NCBI RefSeq assembly: GCF_028858725.1
Contig: NC_084762.1
Coordinates: forward strand, 33,137,298-33,201,297
Length of the DNA: 64,000 nt
Direction: 5' to 3'
Source of the DNA: Colius striatus
Lineage: Eukaryota; Chordata; Aves; Coliiformes; Coliidae
In this document: one piece after another, positions 1-12,000 of the stretch
How positions within the stretch are numbered: position 1 is the stretch's first letter
How the letters are laid out: each line of letters opens with the position of its first letter
The notes under the pieces: model-generated
What the model was told of the DNA's origin: nothing
Database searches by the model: none
Seen by the model: the letters and a program-made list of their open reading frames with translations, nothing else
Program-made: the position numbers and the translations under genes

Positions 1-161
1 TCTGTGGTACAGAGGCACTGATGTGGTAGGGAAAAGTATCTCTTCTCTTATTCCACTAGCAGGAGAATGGCACGAGAGCTGGCTGATGCTGCCCTTCAAG
101 TTCTTTGAATGTCAACTTTTTTTCAACTAAAGTAGCAGTGCTTTTAACTGAATGCAAAAGT

Positions 162-239
162 CATTTTTCATCATCCTACAAAAGCAGGAGTTGTTAATAC
201 ATATTAATGACTCCTACTTCTGTAGGATGATGAAAAATG
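162..239. repeat. near-perfect 78-nt inverted repeat (hairpin)
   Basis: Two 37-nt arms (162-198 and 203-239) pair across a loop of about 4 nt or less. There are only four imperfect positions: two A-C mismatches and two that would be G-U wobbles in RNA. The arms begin CATTTTTCATCATCCTAC and end with its complement. The size and shape match either a miniature palindromic DNA transposon of the MADE1 type or a microRNA precursor. No flanking TA duplication is obvious. Neither identity can be fixed from the sequence alone. Confidence 0.75.
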
Positions 240-434
240 TTTTGGATGGTTGCAAATCAGTGTGGTGGGGGGGGGATGTGGTGGAATAAAAATAGTGTCA
301 TTAAAATTTGCTTCCTGCTTGTGATGTTGGGTAGCATTCCGTGGTTCTAATTAAAGCACTTCAGCTTTGCAGCAGAATTCTGGTGTAATACAGCCATGCT
401 GGGGCCAGATGGCAAATGAACCTCTTAATGTTAA

Positions 435-803
435 CTTATGTTTTTTGGAGATCTGGATGGAATCAAGACTCCTCCTCCTGATGGCTTCACATCTTCATAT
501 CAGGGAAAGCAAGATGCCACAAAAAATAAGATAACAAAGGAAGCAGTAACAAAATCAATTAGTTTTGTTCTATTAACAGATACAAGAAAAAAAACAGTTC
601 AATGACAGTCAAAGAAATCAAACCACAAAATGCTGCTTTAAATAAACAGTGAGTGATTTCTAGAATGCCTCTAAATACGTTCTTGGCAGAGGTGGACCCA
701 GAGCTCTTACAACTCATTAGCTCTAAGGACAGGGACAGTGTTCATGCCTCCTTACTGAAGATACTGAAGATAAACTTGATCAGCAAAATCTCTTTTTATT
801 GAT
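435..803 (+). pseudogene. broken protein-like stretch of unknown origin
   Basis: Reading from 435, the frame gives a soluble, coding-like peptide containing DLDGIKTPPPDGF and ending in a stop near 604. A second frame picks up at about 581 (MTVKEIKPQNAALNKQ) and meets a TGA at 650. It then continues as VISRMPLNTFLAEVDPELL through about residue 46 after the Met at 665, ending at a TGA near 803. One frame change and one internal stop suggest a decayed coding sequence or retrocopy. I do not recognise the family. The fragments are short enough that chance remains possible. Confidence 0.3.
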
Positions 804-2151
804 ACAAAATTCTGAGTTGTTCCTGTAACAAAAAATAAAACCAGAAACTTTTTTGTTTGTTATCGAAGTGCAGTACGTTCTTTTAATTAAAATAATAAAA
901 TCTGAATATTCAGCTGTTGTAAGTAGCCATCTCTGGGGCAGCTTCTTTTCCCTCTTACTGTGGGATCATTGCTAGTGGAAGTAAAGTTAATTTTAAGTTA
1001 AAATGACTTGCAGTTGAGGATTTGGTGTTTTTTTCCCTTGAGTGCAGGAGGAGCATGCTGAAAATGGGAAGACCTCTGAATCTTATGTCACACCGATCTA
1101 AAATGGGATGAATGGTCTGTGTCAGATTGCTGCTGTACTTCTCACAGGCAGCCAAAAACATGGAACTGTGCGAAAATCAGAAAGAGTGTGTTTCTGGAAA
1201 TGTTTCTTGCGACCACAGTCTAACACGGACTGTGCACTTGTACAATTATTTTCCTCCTGTTTTCAGGTGCAAATAGAGGCTGCAAAAGCAATACATTATT
1301 CTATCTGTCTGCTTTGTGATGGCCTGGTATATTCCTATACTAATGGAAAACTGTATGTTTGTTCCAAAGTTGTTTTTAAAGATTATGTTGTACTTCTGCC
1401 AGAACTGCAAAGTAAATAAAAGGCAGTCTCTTTACTAATCATATTTAATGATGTTGCTGACTGCATTTAGTATTCTGCATGTTGCTTCTCAGTAACAGCA
1501 AGGTAGAATCTGGGGTAACTGGAGAATTAATAGAATTAAAACTTGAGGAGCAAGAAAAAAAATAAAGCAAGATTAATTTTTCTTTTAGCTTTTATGTCAG
1601 TTTTACACGTTTCAGTCAGACCAGAGTGCTGTGGGGAAGTGATTTGTAACAAAAAATGTCAAATTTGTATTCCTCTTAAAAAGAAAGAGAAAGGAGAAGG
1701 GTATCCACAGGTCAAGTGACAGGAAAGGAAAAGTTCTGAGTGTGCAACAGAAGACATACTGTCGGGTGTAAATTGTGACGGTCTCTGCTCTACACAGCTG
1801 TGGAAACATCTTCCTTTTGTGTTGCTTCCTGCATCTTCGTGGGTTGTGTTCTGTCCTTCAGCTTACACATTTGTTACCCCTTTTGCAGCAGCAGGCTCGA
1901 TCCAGGTGTAGGTGTAGCGAATTCTTGTGTGTACCTGGTGGTTTGATACCCATGTGAAACCTGCAGTTCAAATGCCTACTCTGCCTTGCCATCACCGTTA
2001 CTATTCTCTCATCTAAGAAACATTTTCCAACTGTGTAAACACAAATCGGGGGATTTGTTATTATGAATGGGTTCCTGTTGCCTCCTCCGACCCCGCCCTG
2101 GATGGCATTCACAACCTACCAGTAAGCCCCCCTTCGTGCTGCTCCTGTGCA

Positions 2152-2256
2152 GCCCAGCTTCTGTCAGCGCAGCCTCCCTCGGCCCAGCCTCCCGCAGCCC
2201 AGCGCCCCTTAGCCCAGCCTCCCCGAGCCCAGTTTCCCCGCGCTCAGCGGCCCTCA
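2152..2256. repeat. 15-bp minisatellite, 7 units
   Basis: Seven contiguous 15-bp units starting GCCCAG (or a one-base variant) run without gaps: 2152, 2167, 2182, 2197, 2212, 2227 and 2242. The unit consensus is about GCCCAGCCTCCCCGA. It lies at the left edge of the TEX10 CpG island, roughly 115 bp upstream of the E-box. The length may be variable between individuals. Confidence 0.85.
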
Positions 2257-2394
2257 GCTGCCGCCGTGGAGCGCGGGCCGCGGCTGCAGGGGGCGCCAGC
2301 GGCGCAGGGCGGGCAGGGACGGGAGGGCGCTCCTTCCCGGTGGCGGGGCGCTCGCTGCCCGCGGCCGCTCACGTGGGCGGCTATTTCCGGGCAG

Positions 2395-3079
2395 GCTCTC
2401 GGGGGCGGAAGGGGGGCCGCGCTGCCGCGTGGTTGGTGAGTGGCCGGCGCGGCGCGGCGCGCGCGGGGCTCGGCGGTGGCGTTGCCGCGCGGGAGGAGGC
2501 GCCCGGCGCGGCCCGGCCCGGCCCTGCCCGCGCGCGCGGCCCGGGGCCGCCGGGCTCGCCCAGCCGCGCGCTAGCGGCCGCCTTTTGTGTGACCCACCCC
2601 CTGCCCGCACGCTCCTGCGCGCGGCGGCGGGAAAGCGCGAGCACAGCCGCGGGCGTGCCGGTCCCGGAGACCCGGCGGCCTCGCCTCCCCCGGCCGCCGC
2701 CGCCCCTGCCCCACCTCCCCTGGGAGTGCGTGCCGCTGCTCTCCCCGCGGCTTCCCGCAGCCCCCGCTCCCGGCTCGCGTGCCGCTGGCGGAGCCCCAGC
2801 TCTTCCGTGGCGCGGCTGCGGGCGCTCCCGGGAGCCGAACTCGCGGCCTCCCCGGCGGCGGGCGGCCGCTAACGCGCTTTATTTAAACGCCTTGTAGAGA
2901 GCCTGGAGCGGAGGGAAGCAGCTTTTAGGGAACAAACCGAAAGATGTCCCGGGACGGCGAGGAAGGTTGTTCGACGGCCTAGACCTGCGAGAAGAGCCGC
3001 CGCCTCCGCTTCAGCAGCTCTGTGGTTCTGGGTTACGGCATCGGCGGCGCGAGGCGGCCTCTCGTCGCTAGGTTCTGCC
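2395..3079 (+). other. candidate non-coding first exon of TEX10
   Basis: The first coding exon begins with an acceptor only 9 nt upstream of the ATG, so a non-coding exon must be spliced on from the CpG island. Two strong donors fit: GTGAGT at 2436-2441 (short exon) and GTGAGT at 3080-3085 (exon ending at 3079). The boundaries given span both options. Which one is used, or whether both are, cannot be decided here. Confidence 0.4.
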
Positions 3080-5854
3080 GTGAGTGGGGTATGCGGTGCG
3101 GAGCCCCGGGGACTTAACTGCCAGTAAGTATTGCCCTTCGCTGGGAGAGAACTTCCCCGGGGGAAATCCCCGTGAGAGGAGTTGGGGTGGGTACCTAGCT
3201 TGCCTTCTGGTTTCTTGGGATTTTCCTGATGGCTGGAGCTCGTGAATATGCTGGTACCAGGACTCCCTGAGGTTAGTGCAGCAGAGATACAAGAGAGTAA
3301 ATGACAGGTGAAACAAGCACTTCTTTTGGTCCCCTTCTGTTTCTCTCTCCCGAGGCAAGGATGGCCGAATGACACCTGAAGTAGCTTCTGGAAAGTGCTA
3401 TGTATGGTTTTATGTTACGGGAAACTGGTATTGATTTGAGGTTATTTTAGTGTTTTGGACTGTAAAACTGAATTAGTACATAAACTGTTCGGTGTACTTA
3501 GCTCAGTCCTCTTGGATGAGGGCCAACTGAAAACACCCTTGAAGTCAAAAGGGAAGCACTTGTTTCAGCAAGAAATCTCATGAAAGCATTTACTTTATAA
3601 GCTGTGTATAATTCTGCTTTATGTCTTACTGCATACACCGTGGTGTTTTCATGGCCTTGGTTTTGTAACCATTTTATCTCTGATTTAGCATGGTACCTGT
3701 GAATTTGAGATGGATATGTTTAGATTTCAAATAAGTTCTTTGCAAAACACTCATCAGTGCAAGGTAACTGTGCTTCTTTCTTTTAGTAGGAGAAAGTATA
3801 TCTTATAAGTCTCCTCTTTAAAAGAAGTTAATTGACTTTGTTCAGGCATGTCTGTGCCTATGTTGTAAAGTTTTTATTGCTAATTGGAGGCCATGCGTGT
3901 CATATTTTAGAGTGAGGCTTCCAAGATATCTCCCTTAAAGCAAGCTTTTTAAGTGGAAGTAACTTTTATGTCAAAGCTTTCTAGCTATTTCTTATGTCTT
4001 GCAATCAAATAGTGAAAATCTTGTTGTAATTCTTTCCTGAAAGGTGCATATGGTAAATTCTTACAAAACCATAACACCACTTAGAAGACCATAGTTGGAT
4101 GCTAAAGGATTTTTTTTTATTTTGATACCAAGGCCCAATTTTTTTTTAGGGGCCTTTCAATTGATAGGTTACTTACAAGACTACTTTTAACTGAAGTGTA
4201 AACTTAGTGTATATAGCTGTTTGAAGCTAGCATGTGAAAAGCAGAAATTAAATTGTAGTCAAATATGTTTGTATAATGAGTGATTTAAATTGTTCTAAAA
4301 TAATAGAAAATGACAATTGGATTTAAAACATTCTTTAATGTTTGTCCTAGAGATGTTTATATGAAGTACCGTAATAAAGCACAAATTTAGTTTGAAGTCC
4401 ACTGGAAAAATTAGTTGTAGAATTCTGTTTTCTAGAGTGAATGATGATCGTCTCTGCCATAAAAGACTTATTGCTTGACTATTTTATTTAGAGGTTTCTG
4501 GGTTCAGAAATGTCAGTTTTATTGGTTGTGTGGGTTTGGGGTTTTTTTTGTTAGTTTGATTTTTACAGTTTGAATGTTGTGTTCCAAACTGTTTTGTGTT
4601 CTTAAGGTATTAAGAATGTGCAGAACATAGTTAGTGAAAGAGTAGTTTGAAAGAGAGAAGAAACAAAAAAATTATGTACTTGGTGGCATGGACTTTATAC
4701 TGTGTGCAATGAGGTCTAGAAGTATTCAGGTTTCCGCCTCTAAAAATTAACTTATCATTAGAAAGCTGTGACCTGTTAAACCTCAACATCATAACGGCTT
4801 TATGCTTATTTTCCCTTTCCAAATTGTAAGTCATCTCTACAACCACTCCTAGGAGTCATCAGACCACGGATTCATGGGCTCAATTATCAGAGCAATTTGT
4901 ATGTGATGTTGAATGTTTCGACATCAGCTTCTGGAGTTCTGATGTGAATGAATTCAGAAGTACGGAAATCAAGGGAAAGAAGTTGAATGTTCTGTGATCC
5001 TGTGAAGGAACCTGTGGTGTACTGTTTGTTGGGGGGTTTTTGGTGGTTTTGGCTTTTGTTTCGTTAGTCTGGTAGAGTTGGGAATACTTTTATCAGTACG
5101 GATATGTCAAAGCTAAAAGGCCATTCAGAAACTGAAGTGTGGGATTTCCTTTATTTTGGTTATTTTACACCTACACCAGTATGTCTGTCCGACTTTAAAT
5201 ATGCCTACGCATACTGCCTTATTTCTTAGGCTTATTTAATATGACTTAGTTTTTCAGTCTCTTTTTGTTCTATATCCACCCTCCCTTCTTTCCACTTATC
5301 ATTTTAAGTGCACAGACTGGACTTGTCAGTAAATAGTGGAAGTTTTCTTAGATTCTTGTCTACTGTTATTGCCAGCAAAGGCCTGACTAAACCCATGGTT
5401 TCACCTGTGCAGACTGTATGCTATTAATGATTGAGTTGGTAAACAATGTGCAAATTAAATGAAACAGTTCACTGAGTTCCTTTGGCTTGACAAGAGTCAA
5501 GTATGTAAAAAGTTGCTTTATTGACAGGAACTTTCTAAACCAAAACAAACCCAACAGTTTAAATCTGATAAAGCAGTGCAACACACAGATGTATGAGTGG
5601 TCTTTTTCAATAAAGTAGCTCTTGGAGCAGAGACAACCAAAGGAACAGCACAGTGTTTTCTGGATGCTATAAGAACAGCTGTACTGAATCAGTCTGTATA
5701 TCTGTTTAGCTGAGCATCTGGTCTCATGGCCAGACCGTATGCACAGGAAAAAGCATAAAGACAGTAGCTTTCGTTAGGAAGTTGCTGCCCTTTGGTAGAA
5801 AAAGTATTTGTAGAGTATTTCAGCAAATTAAGATTCTGAATATCTTTTTTGCAG
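3080..5854 (+). other. TEX10 intron 1 (5'UTR intron)
   Basis: AT-rich intron between the CpG island and the first coding exon. It ends in a good pyrimidine tract followed by GCAG at 5851-5854. Apart from G/T-rich low-complexity patches near 4540 and 5030, I see no repeat family, gene or RNA. Confidence 0.65.
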
Positions 5855-6043
5855 AGAATCAGAATGACTAAAAAAAGGAAACATCAGGAAGATTTCCAGA
5901 AAGTGAAGTTAAAAGTTGGGAAAAAAAAGCCTAAACTAGAGAATGCAACTGATACTACCTTCAAAACAAAGGCCATACAAATTCCTGAGCAGCTTAAAGA
6001 AGATGGTGTGCTTCCTACGCAAAATAGAAAACTTAACATAAAG
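5855..6043 (+). CDS. TEX10: TEX10 exon 2 (first coding exon), residues 1-60
   Basis: The acceptor GCAG ends at 5854, the ATG is at 5864-5866, and the donor GTATAC starts at 6044. It encodes the basic N-terminus with KKRK and KKKPK clusters, likely nuclear localisation signals, and ends in phase 0 at NRKLNIK. The nine bases before the ATG are 5'UTR. An in-frame TTG upstream is not needed as a start. Confidence 0.93.
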
Positions 6044-9000
6044 GTATACTCTGACACTATGTTTTGAAATGACAGAAAGTTACTTGTCATTTATGTTTAC
6101 TGGCATTTAGGGAAAATAAATAAATAAATGAATAAATGATTGAAAACCCCCAGCAGAGTATCTGAATACAGCCTTCACAATAAACTGGCCCATGAATTCA
6201 ATGACTTGAATTGCTGGACCAGAATATAACCCAGGGAAACGGTTTTAATCAGTGCAAAAACTAAGTTGCACGCAGATGTAAGTATCTAGGATTAACTTCC
6301 CGTCTTTGAAAGTCATAGTTTAGGGACAGAGTATTAAGAAATAGACTTTGTGAGTTAATGATTTTAAAACATCTTGTATTTATTTGGATGGTGGTTCTGC
6401 TTACCTTCCATTGCATTGTGCTGCAGCTCTTGCAGCTCTTTGCTCAAGCTGAAGAACACTGCTGAGACTGAGATTTCATCGTTCTACTTTTGAGAACAAA
6501 TGTGAGAGGACTTTAAGCCCTCTGTTAAGTCAGTAGGGTTATGCGTGAACTTAAGAATGAGGAGTATCTAATTACTTGAAGGACAAGTCATGGCATCTTG
6601 TTTTTCCTGTCAGTTGCATTTTGATGTTTTGTTCATTTTTATGCATTAAACTAACATGATGTGGTTGTGAACAGCAGTACCTCATAAGATCAGATTCTTT
6701 ATTTTCATATGTTTAAAAAAAAACGTCCTGGAACTAGGTGGGGAAGTTGAAAGAACTTTAATAATAATGGCAAGTATGTCTGTTTCTTTCCTTTTAGGAC
6801 CTGCTTTCACAGATGCATCATTATAGTCCCGGGGTTAAACATAATGCACTTCTTGGTCTCAAAGATCTCCTGTCTCAGTATCCGTTTGTGATTGATGCAC
6901 ACCTTTCAAATATAATAAGTGAGGTGGCAGCTGTGTTTACAGATAAAGATTCTGGTGTCAGAGGAGCAGCTGTTCACCTGTTGCAATTCTTGGCTTCAAA
7001 AATAAGAGCGGAACAGATTGCTCCATTTTTCCCTTTGGTAAGTGCCCATCTCTCCAGTGCCATGACTCATATCAGTGAGGGAATTCAGGAAGATTCGTTG
7101 AAAGTCTTGGACGTTTTATTGGAAGCATACCCAGCTCTTCTCACAGACCGCAGCAGTATATTGTTGAAGAATTTTGTAGAGCTTATTTCTCACCAGCAAC
7201 TGTCAAAAAGACTGAAAAGCAGAGAGAAACTTTCCTGGATGCTCTCTGTTAACCCAAATCGTAGAGTAACTTCTCAGCAGTGGAGGTTGAATGTACTTGC
7301 CAGGCTCAAGAAGTTTCTTCAAGCAGTGGTAGATGGATCCAGTGAAATAGAGGATGAAGGGCTTCAAGAACAAAAGGACAGCCCTCATTCTGTGAGAAGC
7401 CCAATATGTATAAGTTGGAAGGTCCATGCAAATAATCAGCAACATATACAACTGTTTGAAAACGGTGGCTTACGACCAAAGATCACCTCATCGTTTAGAC
7501 TGAGGTAAGAAAACAGTAACTAATTTGGGAATTAATGTCAACTGTAGGATCACAGTGTTCTACTGTGATTTATTGCTATCGAAGACAAGAATTCTGTTTT
7601 TATTATGGGATTGTCAGCCACGTTTTAGAGTATTTAGTATTAAGTGCAGTCTTAACTGTAGTGGCTTGAAGTACTCAGCAGGTAACTGTCAAATGCATAT
7701 ATTGTGAACTTTCTCATTATATAAAATAAAAGCTTTATTTTATGCTATTTGTAATAATTTTGGAAGACCAGTTCTAGTGGTTTGATTTTTTTTTTTGGAA
7801 TGCAAACTGACAATTACAGGTTGTTGCATGATATCAAAATAGACCTGGGGGCAAGCAGCCAAATTTATTTATATTATATGTAAGGTTGTTTTTAAACTGC
7901 AATAACTAATTTTGCTGAAATGATGTGCTTTTTGCCTTGTGAAGAGACTACCGTAAGTTTAAGAGTGTATTCTCTTTGAATGTAGCTCCTTCTCAAAAGG
8001 ACAGCGTCGTAAAATGTGTCTGGCTCTATGAATTTTTGCTGAGTTTCCAATTCTAGATATTTTTAATGAATGGGTTTATATCTTCACTATGGATAGGAGG
8101 TCATGTCTGAGGCACGTTGATGAATGCGGAAGAAAGTGTAGTTGTAGTGTGCTTAGTCACAGAAAGGTTTGTGTTTTTTATGTAATGTTCTATAGATAGG
8201 AGCTGAAGTTCAGTAAGAAGTAACTAACTGTATTTCTCTTCCTCCTTTCTGATTCACCCACTCCTCAAACTAGAGGAGAAACTCCCATCCCACTTTACGG
8301 TACCTTTGAAATATTGGCATCCTCATGTATATGCATTATTGTAGATGGTACATACTTGCTGGTAGGAGACCTGGAATGATGACTTGAAAAACAGAAACTG
8401 TTTACTGATATGTTGTGGTTTAACCCCAGCTGACAGTTGGAGCACCATGAAGCTGCTTGCTCCCTAGCCTGGAGTGGGATGGGGGTAAGAATTGGGGGGA
8501 AAAAAGTGAAACTTGTGGGTTGAGATAAGAACGGTTTAATTTCTAAAATGAAATTAAATGTAACAACTATAAAATGTATAATAATGATTGTAATGAAAAG
8601 GAAGATAACAAAAAGAGAAATAAAAATGAGGAAAAAACATCCAAATCAACACACTCAAAGTGATGCCCAATGAAGCTGTTCCCTACCTGCTGACTGCTGT
8701 CCAAGCTCCTCCTGGCCAGCTCCCTCCAGCTTATATACTGGGCATGATGTTCTGTGGTACAGAATAGTCCTTTGGCTACTTTGGGTCAGCTATGTGAAAC
8801 ATCTCTGTGTTATCAAGACTGTTCTCAGCACAAATCTAAATCAGAGCCCCGTACTATCCACTAGGAAGAAAATTAACTCAATCATAGCCAAAATGAGGAC
8901 ACCATTATGCAACACTTCTAATCTGTAGATGATCAAGAAGAATAGAAACCTCAATCACCGTTTTACATCTAGGGGAGACAGAATAAGGGATATAAAACAG

Positions 9001-12000
9001 TTATACCAAATTCATCTAGGAGGTTAATGGCAGAAAAGAGTGTAGAACCCACTGCCTAATCCATTGCTGTGTCTATCATATCTTTGAGTGAATGAAGGGC
9101 AAGAGAGATTCTTTTAATACTAGAGGTACTAGCCTGAACTAGCAGGTGGTTTCCACCTCTCTTGAGGAGACACAAAAATGACTGTGCCACTCCCACTCTC
9201 CTAGACTTCCTCTCAGTAACCATGTAAAATGTGCAGTTTACTCTCATAAGAGAGTTCAGTCATCACCACCGTGATCTGCAGGTAAAACTAGCTGGAAACT
9301 AGACCAGTGAAGCCTGCTTGAGGCAAGGGAAAGGGTTCATTGCAGAGCACAGACCAGTCCTATGGACTCCATCTCTGCAGTTAGCAGCATACTAATCGTG
9401 AACTGCCATAATCAGAGGGTTCTTGTGTTGTGCCCTGAATGATACACAGTGTGTGATATACCATGCCCTGTAATAGCTGAAGGTGCAGTGTAGGAAAAAT
9501 AAACTTTACATCCCATGTCAGCTGAATTGGATTCTGCTTTTCTGAGGAGCTAGATCTTGCTGAAACGTTGTGATCCACTTGTGGTTATAAGTACTTTCAA
9601 AAAGGCGTTTGCAAGCATGTGGAGGAGACAGAAGGAAACACTGCTACAGTCCAAGGCATTATTGGCAAAGAAAGCTGATGGCAGCAGAATGGAAGAATGA
9701 AAAGAGAAGGGACATCTGCAGAAGGTACTAAAATGTTCTCATTTTACTGCATTTGCACATATTTTTGGAATGTTAGTTTTGTACAAAAGGGCAGTACAGC
9801 TTGGTTTAGTGGACATCTGTGACATTCTAAGAGTGGAAGTTACTGTGGTGGCTTTTGTATTTGCCACAGAAATCTTTTCTAGTAGTGTAGAGATGTTCTG
9901 TTATGTCTCTTCCAACCCTGACTGTGGCCTTTTATAGGCATCCCCGGGCCTCTGCTGTGCACAGTAGTGCAAGGACAGAAATTGTTTTAAATAAGAGGTG
10001 CAAAATATTTGTAATGCTTGTAAAGCTCCTTGAGTACTTCCAGAATTTCAAACTGTGTGTGTTAGTTTTCAAGTGCACAAATAATTTTAAGTCTTACCTA
10101 TAGATAATAAGTTGACCAAACCACAAGTAACTATTTGCGGTGTGTGTGTTTTGATGGCCTCATCGCTAATGTTGCAAGTAAATGTTTTCCTCTGTTCTTT
10201 AAAAAGTAAGCTTCCAAACACCACTAATAGTCTGCTGATTTTTTTTTAAGTTTCTGTATGTTTTTTTAATCTGGTAATGGCTTTGGGTAGGGGTGACACC
10301 TCGTCGATAATCTAGTGAGTACAGAAAGGGATTTTCAGAGTCACTTTGTAGTGTTAATATTTAGTAAAATTAGGTTCTGAATTTGAAATGCTGGAAGGTT
10401 CAACAGTGCAAATTCTTATTATTTTCTGTTGTGTGCTAGATCTTCCTTCTGTGAATTATAGTTTACAGTGAATTAGGAAATTATTAGGATGTGTCTTCAG
10501 CCTTGTGTGCTGACTGTGCTGCTTTTTGCATCCAACTCATTTCAGGTGTGGAAAAATGAAAAGCCTTCACAACTGAAAAGTGGTGATACCAAGCTGTGTG
10601 ATCTTTTTGGGAACTGAAAGTGGTACTGAAGAGAAATGATACAGCTCCTATTTCTGCTGACAGAGGACAAAAGCTGTAGAGAAAAGTGAGGAAGACTTGA
10701 GAGACCAAGATGGAAGACAAAGCATAGTGAACAAATGTGTAGATGGTGTGACACGTACATCAGATAGAAATGGAAAATACAGTTCACTTGATGTACCGAG
10801 TATTTCTTTGCAGCAGTAGACCATGCATGCAAAGAAAAAAGAACCATAACCTGTCTGAGCCATAAAAACTTAACTAACTTCTGATAATTTTCCTATTTTA
10901 AGCAGCAGAAAGTTGTTTCCTTATTTTATGGGTTTTTTTTACACTTCCTTGAGTTCCCTTTGCTGATTTTCTGTTTTCTTCTTACTGTCAAATGGCAGAT
11001 AAGTTACAGTTTTCTTTCGTTTGGTCCTGCTTTATAAAAATATTGGCATTTTAAAGAGAAATTGCTGTTTAAGGTGTACACAAATATATTACAACTCCCT
11101 ATAGTAGTATTTCATACTGATATGAAGGTGATATGCTTTGTCGTGTTTGAGAACCATCACATCTGCTATCACTGTTCTTTAATGGTATATGACAAGAAAA
11201 GTAACACTATAATTGACATCAAGGTCTCCCAGTTCCAGAGAATGAGTATTACTATGGATATTATACTAATCAAATACATACATGACAGATTACAGTAAAC
11301 CTTTGGCATCATCTGTTACTAGCAATCAGATTCTATTTACCCCTTTTATTATTAACCTTTGTAGAGTCTTATCTTGAGAGATGGGGGCTTCTTTTGCCAG
11401 GAGTACATGAAGTTTGTGTGAAGTGTTCTTGCCAAAATGCTTTTGACAGCTGAGTGGAGTATCCCTTTTGACATAGATTCTTCCTCCTTCTTCCATCCCA
11501 TGTTTCAGAAAAGTAGTGAAATAGTTCTCCGTGTGTGTGTTAATGTTTTTGTAGAAATCTTCAGGTGTGTGGTGCCAGCTTCTCCGGTTTCATGCATTGT
11601 TCACTGTTTAATGGGGAGATTTTTTCTGTTCCAGAAATAGATGGCTCGAGTTCCTATAATACCAAGTATTATTTTCAGAGAAACTGTTAAGATTACTGCT
11701 TCAGAACTATTTCAGCCAGTTACTGACATTTCAGAACCTCAGCAGTTTGTAGTCATGCCGTGACATAGCAGTTACAGGACAACCTAACTTTTCCAGTGAG
11801 GCTTGCCCAGTGATGCTTTAGAATTTATTTCATTGTAACTGGAAGGTGGAGTTTGTTGACTGTCTCTTTTGATGGCTGAGAGTTAAATGGCCAAGTTGTA
11901 ACATTCACCTTCTTTTTGTGAAAGAAACTGTTGTTGGTACTGAAGTGTCTCTGGCATAGAAGGGACATGGAGCAACAAAAGGGACAAATAAGGCAAATAA

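Larger units (their letters stand above)
1..2139. other. left flank, no assignable gene
   Basis: AT-rich sequence upstream of the TEX10 promoter. It holds a 78-nt hairpin (162-239), a run of nine G (267-275) and a broken protein-like stretch (435-803), each listed separately. I see no exon with convincing splice borders and no recognisable transposon. In human, TEX10 faces MSANTD3 head to head; I found nothing resembling MSANTD3 here, so any such gene would lie further left. Confidence 0.6.
2140..3110 (+). promoter_or_regulatory. CpG-island promoter of TEX10
   Basis: Nearly 1 kb of GC-rich, CpG-dense DNA stands out sharply from the AT-rich flanks. It lies upstream of the first TEX10 coding exon, as expected for a housekeeping ribosome-assembly gene. 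Sites visible around 2370-2410 include an E-box CACGTG (2370-2375), a GGGCGG Sp1-type box (2375-2380) and two ETS-type cores (TTCCGG 2385-2390 and CGGAAG near 2406-2411). There is no TATA box at a convincing position. The start site is therefore probably dispersed around 2390-2430, but this is inferred. Long open frames across the island are a by-product of low stop-codon frequency in GC-rich DNA and are not called as genes. Confidence 0.8.

Noticed and set aside
1108-1419. 103-codon open frame in the left flank
   Set aside because: No recognisable domain or splice context, and ordinary length for chance in this composition.
2067-2897. 276-codon open frame and several overlapping ones in the CpG island
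   Set aside because: GC-rich DNA with few stop codons gives open frames on both strands; the composition is Ala/Pro/Arg/Gly low complexity and the 15-bp repeat translates as a 5-residue repeat. It is promoter DNA.
8902-9720. possible internal region of the retroviral element next to the LTR at 8411-8901
   Set aside because: No primer-binding site follows the LTR and no recognisable viral gene is seen; more likely ordinary intron.
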